This document shows, in pieces, positions 6,718 to 8,183 of a stretch of 8,183 nucleotides of DNA (the stretch's first letter is position 1; the number at the start of each line of letters is the position of its first letter). The notes under the pieces are model-generated. The model saw only the letters and a program-made list of their open reading frames with translations, was not told the DNA's origin and made no database searches. A program made the position numbers and the translations under genes. The stretch comes from an uncultured Alphaproteobacteria bacterium (GTDB lineage Bacteria > Pseudomonadota > Alphaproteobacteria > UBA7887): contig CAJWOI010000107.1 in NCBI GenBank assembly GCA_913044255.1, forward strand, positions 1-8,183, read 5' to 3'.

Positions 6718-7629
6718 ATGACGACCATTGCAAAAACTAACGATGGCAGTTCGCTCCCTCAATTGACTGCCAAAGACTTCAAAGGGCCGGTCGACCCTGA
6801 CTGGTGTCCGGGCTGTGGTGACTTCGGGGTACTGAACAGCTTGCAAAGAGCCACTTCAGAGCTTGGCTTCAAGCCTCATCAAATCCTGACTGTAAGTGGA
6901 ATTGGCTGCTCTTCGAACTTCCCCGGCTACTTCAACGCCTTTGGAATGCACACTCTTCACGGTCGAGCACTGGCGGTCGCAACAGGGGCGAAGCTAGCCA
7001 ATCATGAACTGAACGTTGTGGTAACCGGTGGCGATGGGGATGGATACGGCATAGGGGGCAACCACTTCACCCACACGGCAAGGCGTAACGTTGATCTCAC
7101 ATATCTGGTCATGAACAATCAAATTTACGGACTCACGACCGGGCAAGTGTCGCCGACCAGCCGGGAGGGGATGCTGACGAAAAGCACCCCGTTTGGCAGT
7201 ATCGAACCACCGATCAATCCAATCACTTCGGCGATCATGAATGGTGCAACCTACGTCGCCCGCGGCTATAGCGGTGACATCAGGCATCTCACCGACATCA
7301 TCAAGGGGGCGATCGAGCATCGTGGATTCTCGATTGTCGACATATTCAGTCCGTGCACGACGTTCAACCTCGACAACGATCACCCGTTCTTCAAACAGCG
7401 AGTCAAGAAGCTCGAAGACGAGGAGCACGATACCTCCGACTGGCAACTTGCGTGCGAGAAGGCGATGGAGTGGGGTGACACAATCTACACGGGATTGTTC
7501 ATGCAGATCGAAGGAAGACCAACGCTTGGTGATCGCGAGCGGGTATTAAATGAGGGAGGTCCGCTTGCACATAGACCTCTTGGCCTCAACGATAAGCAAG
7601 TTGAAAAGATCATCAGCCGGATGATGTAG
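6718..7629 (+). CDS. korB: 2-oxoacid:ferredoxin oxidoreductase beta subunit (KorB)
   Basis: The 303-residue product is the thiamine diphosphate and [4Fe-4S] subunit. WCPGCGDFGVL holds C30 and C33, GIGCSS holds C64 and SPCTTFN holds C213, the four expected cluster ligands. The ThDP/Mg motif is GGDGDGYGIGGNH (104-116), completed by the NN pair at 133-134 in YLVMNNQIYGLT, the classic KorB block. Domain order and length match stand-alone beta subunits. There is no ferredoxin (delta) domain. ATG is preceded by AGAGGA (6704-6709) at 8-nt spacing, 14 nt after the korA stop, so the two are cotranscribed. Together they form the alpha2beta2-type enzyme making acyl-CoA (probably succinyl-CoA), CO2 and reduced ferredoxin. 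The electron acceptor ferredoxin must be encoded elsewhere. Confidence 0.93.
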   Translation: MTTIAKTNDGSSLPQLTAKDFKGPVDPDWCPGCGDFGVLNSLQRATSELGFKPHQILTVSGIGCSSNFPGYFNAFGMHTLHGRALAVATGAKLANHELNVVVTGGDGDGYGIGGNHFTHTARRNVDLTYLVMNNQIYGLTTGQVSPTSREGMLTKSTPFGSIEPPINPITSAIMNGATYVARGYSGDIRHLTDIIKGAIEHRGFSIVDIFSPCTTFNLDNDHPFFKQRVKKLEDEEHDTSDWQLACEKAMEWGDTIYTGLFMQIEGRPTLGDRERVLNEGGPLAHRPLGLNDKQVEKIISRMM

Positions 7630-7648
7630 GGCGCTCGTCCCTAGTGCC
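7630..7648 (+). other. Weak stem-loop after korB, no U-tract
   Basis: GGCGCT (7630-7635) can pair with AGTGCC (7643-7648), with one G-T pair, around a 7-nt loop directly after the korB stop codon. It is not followed by a run of T, so it does not qualify as a standard intrinsic terminator. It might slow 3'-end decay or be chance. Confidence 0.25.
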
Positions 7649-7729
7649 TGGGTCGGCGTATATTACCGGTTATCGGACCTATGGTGTCGAATGGTCGCGA
7701 TCAGATTTTCATTAATTTGGAAATTCGGC

Positions 7730-7757
7730 TTCACAAAATATGAGAGCCTTGTATAAT
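7730..7757 (+). promoter_or_regulatory. Strong sigma70-type promoter upstream of the zinc-ribbon gene
   Basis: TTCACA (7730-7735, five of six matches to TTGACA) is separated by 16 nt from a perfect TATAAT (7752-7757). Transcription would begin near 7764 and read into the small zinc-ribbon gene with a leader of about 100 nt. This is the best promoter in the window. The spacing and both boxes are read directly; activity is inferred. Confidence 0.65.
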
Positions 7758-7776
7758 GCCTAACCGAAACCTCCGG

Positions 7777-7789
7777 GTGATAATATCAC
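7777..7789. promoter_or_regulatory. Inverted repeat GTGATA-A-TATCAC just after the predicted start site
   Basis: Six-base arms with a single central base form a near-ideal dimer binding site. Its centre lies about 20 nt downstream of the predicted transcription start, where a bound repressor would block elongation or clearance. It may also fold weakly in RNA. No regulator gene is adjacent. Confidence 0.35.
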
Positions 7790-7831
7790 GCTATTCGTAT
7801 TATATTACCCAGTATTTATACGATATTCGTG
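7788..7831. repeat. Pair of direct repeats ACG(C/A)TATTCGT in the leader
   Basis: Two 12-base elements at 7788-7799 and 7820-7831 match at 10 of 12 positions and are 32 bp apart, close to three helical turns. The second contains the palindromic arms ACGA/TCGT. They lie between the promoter and the ribosome binding site and could be tandem operator boxes, with the inverted repeat at 7777-7789 beside them. No other copy was noticed elsewhere in the window. Confidence 0.3.
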
Positions 7832-7867
7832 ATCGGATACAATGTTTTCGATCGGAGGTCCGAGCCC

Positions 7868-8023
7868 TTGATCTACGAACAATATTGCCCATCGTGCGAC
7901 GGTGACATGGTTGCCGTGCAGGAAATGATCAGGATTGTTTCTTGGTGCACCGGTTGCGGCTTCCGTATGGAGTCGCCCGAGTTGATCGCCTCCATGGATC
8001 CCTTTTTGGAAGACGCGCAGTAA
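7868..8023 (+). CDS. Small zinc-ribbon protein (51 residues), unknown function
   Basis: The product has two CxxC pairs, C7-x2-C10 in YCPSCDGDM and C27-x2-C30 in WCTGCGFRM, spaced 16 residues apart. That is a typical zinc-ribbon or rubredoxin-like knuckle arrangement. The C-terminal 20 residues are acidic and end in EDAQ. The start chosen is TTG at 7868, because GGAGG (7854-7858) lies 9 nt upstream. A GTG at 7829 would add 13 residues but has no such site. A strong promoter at 7730-7757 faces it. Other TTG starts with good ribosome binding sites occur in this window. Without a closer family match I cannot assign a role; metal binding, or a regulator or subunit built on a zinc ribbon, is the most that can be said. 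A chance frame is possible but unlikely given the cysteine pattern, promoter and ribosome binding site. Confidence 0.6.
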   Translation: MIYEQYCPSCDGDMVAVQEMIRIVSWCTGCGFRMESPELIASMDPFLEDAQ

Positions 8024-8183
8024 GTAACTCACCCTGGCGATCCTAGAAGTCGGGGATTCGTTAGACAGCTGGTTTGGTGACGTGCCGGGGATTACGTGGA
8101 CTTCAGTCAATTTACGACCAACAGAGTCAGCGTTCGTAATGTGGTGATGAAGCGATCGATTTTGAGATTCCTAAGGGTTCGTA
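8024..8183. other. Window tail with no supportable gene
   Basis: After the zinc-ribbon stop there are 160 bases in which I see no gene. A CGGGGATT element occurs at 8051-8058 and again at 8086-8093, probably by chance. An ATG at 8147 opens a frame that is still open at the window end after 12 codons, without a good ribosome binding site, which is too little to call. Confidence 0.5.

Noticed and set aside
6994..7446. Minus-strand frame of 150 codons inside korB
   Set aside because: It is a shadow of korB, whose cysteine ligands and ThDP motif lie in the plus frame.
7805..8110. Minus-strand frame of 101 codons opposite the zinc-ribbon gene
   Set aside because: No domain or ribosome binding site was seen; the plus-strand frame has a promoter, a ribosome binding site and paired CxxC motifs.
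8147..8183. ATG followed by a basic, hydrophobic start at the window end
   Set aside because: Only 12 codons are visible and there is no good ribosome binding site, so a gene cannot be supported.
1..8183. CRISPR array, toxin-antitoxin pair, prophage or defence island
   Set aside because: No regularly spaced repeats and no genes of these kinds were seen; the intact genes are metabolic, a surface protease and a small zinc ribbon.

Overview
The window looks like a piece of a bacterial chromosome with mid-range G+C. The organism cannot be fixed from sequence alone. A two-subunit 2-oxoacid:ferredoxin oxidoreductase, a flavoprotein/DUF1667 trio, a tRNA with an encoded CCA and frequent TTG starts all fit a marine or sediment Chloroflexota-type bacterium (SAR202/Dehalococcoidia-like). 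That placement is an inference held with low confidence.

Layout. Positions 1-764 (+) hold the 3' part of a gene for a collagen-like protein (Gly-X-Y triplets) ending in a trypsin-like serine protease domain with an intact His/Asp/Ser triad. A complete tRNA-Gly(CCC) at 909-983 (+) is followed by a strong intrinsic terminator at 1002-1028. Positions 1030-1502 have no intact gene but look like a small graveyard on the + strand: an unassigned C-terminal-like reading frame (1109-1219), a GC-rich hairpin (1251-1276), and a gene start with a good Shine-Dalgarno site whose frame is cut by an amber codon and then lost (1320-1505). Positions 1503-4608 (-) carry a tightly packed operon, in transcription order: a GlpA/LhgO-like FAD dehydrogenase with a C-terminal BFD-type [2Fe-2S] domain, a pyridine-nucleotide-disulfide-type FAD oxidoreductase, and a small four-cysteine DUF1667 protein. 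These genes overlap by 1 and 4 nt. A 316-nt divergent intergenic region (4609-4924) separates this operon from korA-korB (4925-7629, +), the fused gamma/alpha and beta subunits of a 2-oxoacid:ferredoxin oxidoreductase. Positions 7730-7757 hold a near-consensus sigma70-type promoter, followed by repeat and palindrome elements and a 51-residue zinc-ribbon protein (7868-8023). The last 160 bases show no supportable gene.

How the parts may work together. The flavoprotein trio looks like a membrane- or NAD-linked 2-hydroxyacid or glycerol-3-phosphate dehydrogenase complex. Its catalytic subunit resembles both GlpA and L-2-hydroxyglutarate oxidase (LhgO). If the substrate is L-2-hydroxyglutarate, the product 2-oxoglutarate would feed the divergent KorAB, which makes succinyl-CoA and reduced ferredoxin. 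This is a testable inference from gene context, not an established function. I saw no clear evidence for a wholly new defence or mobile system here.
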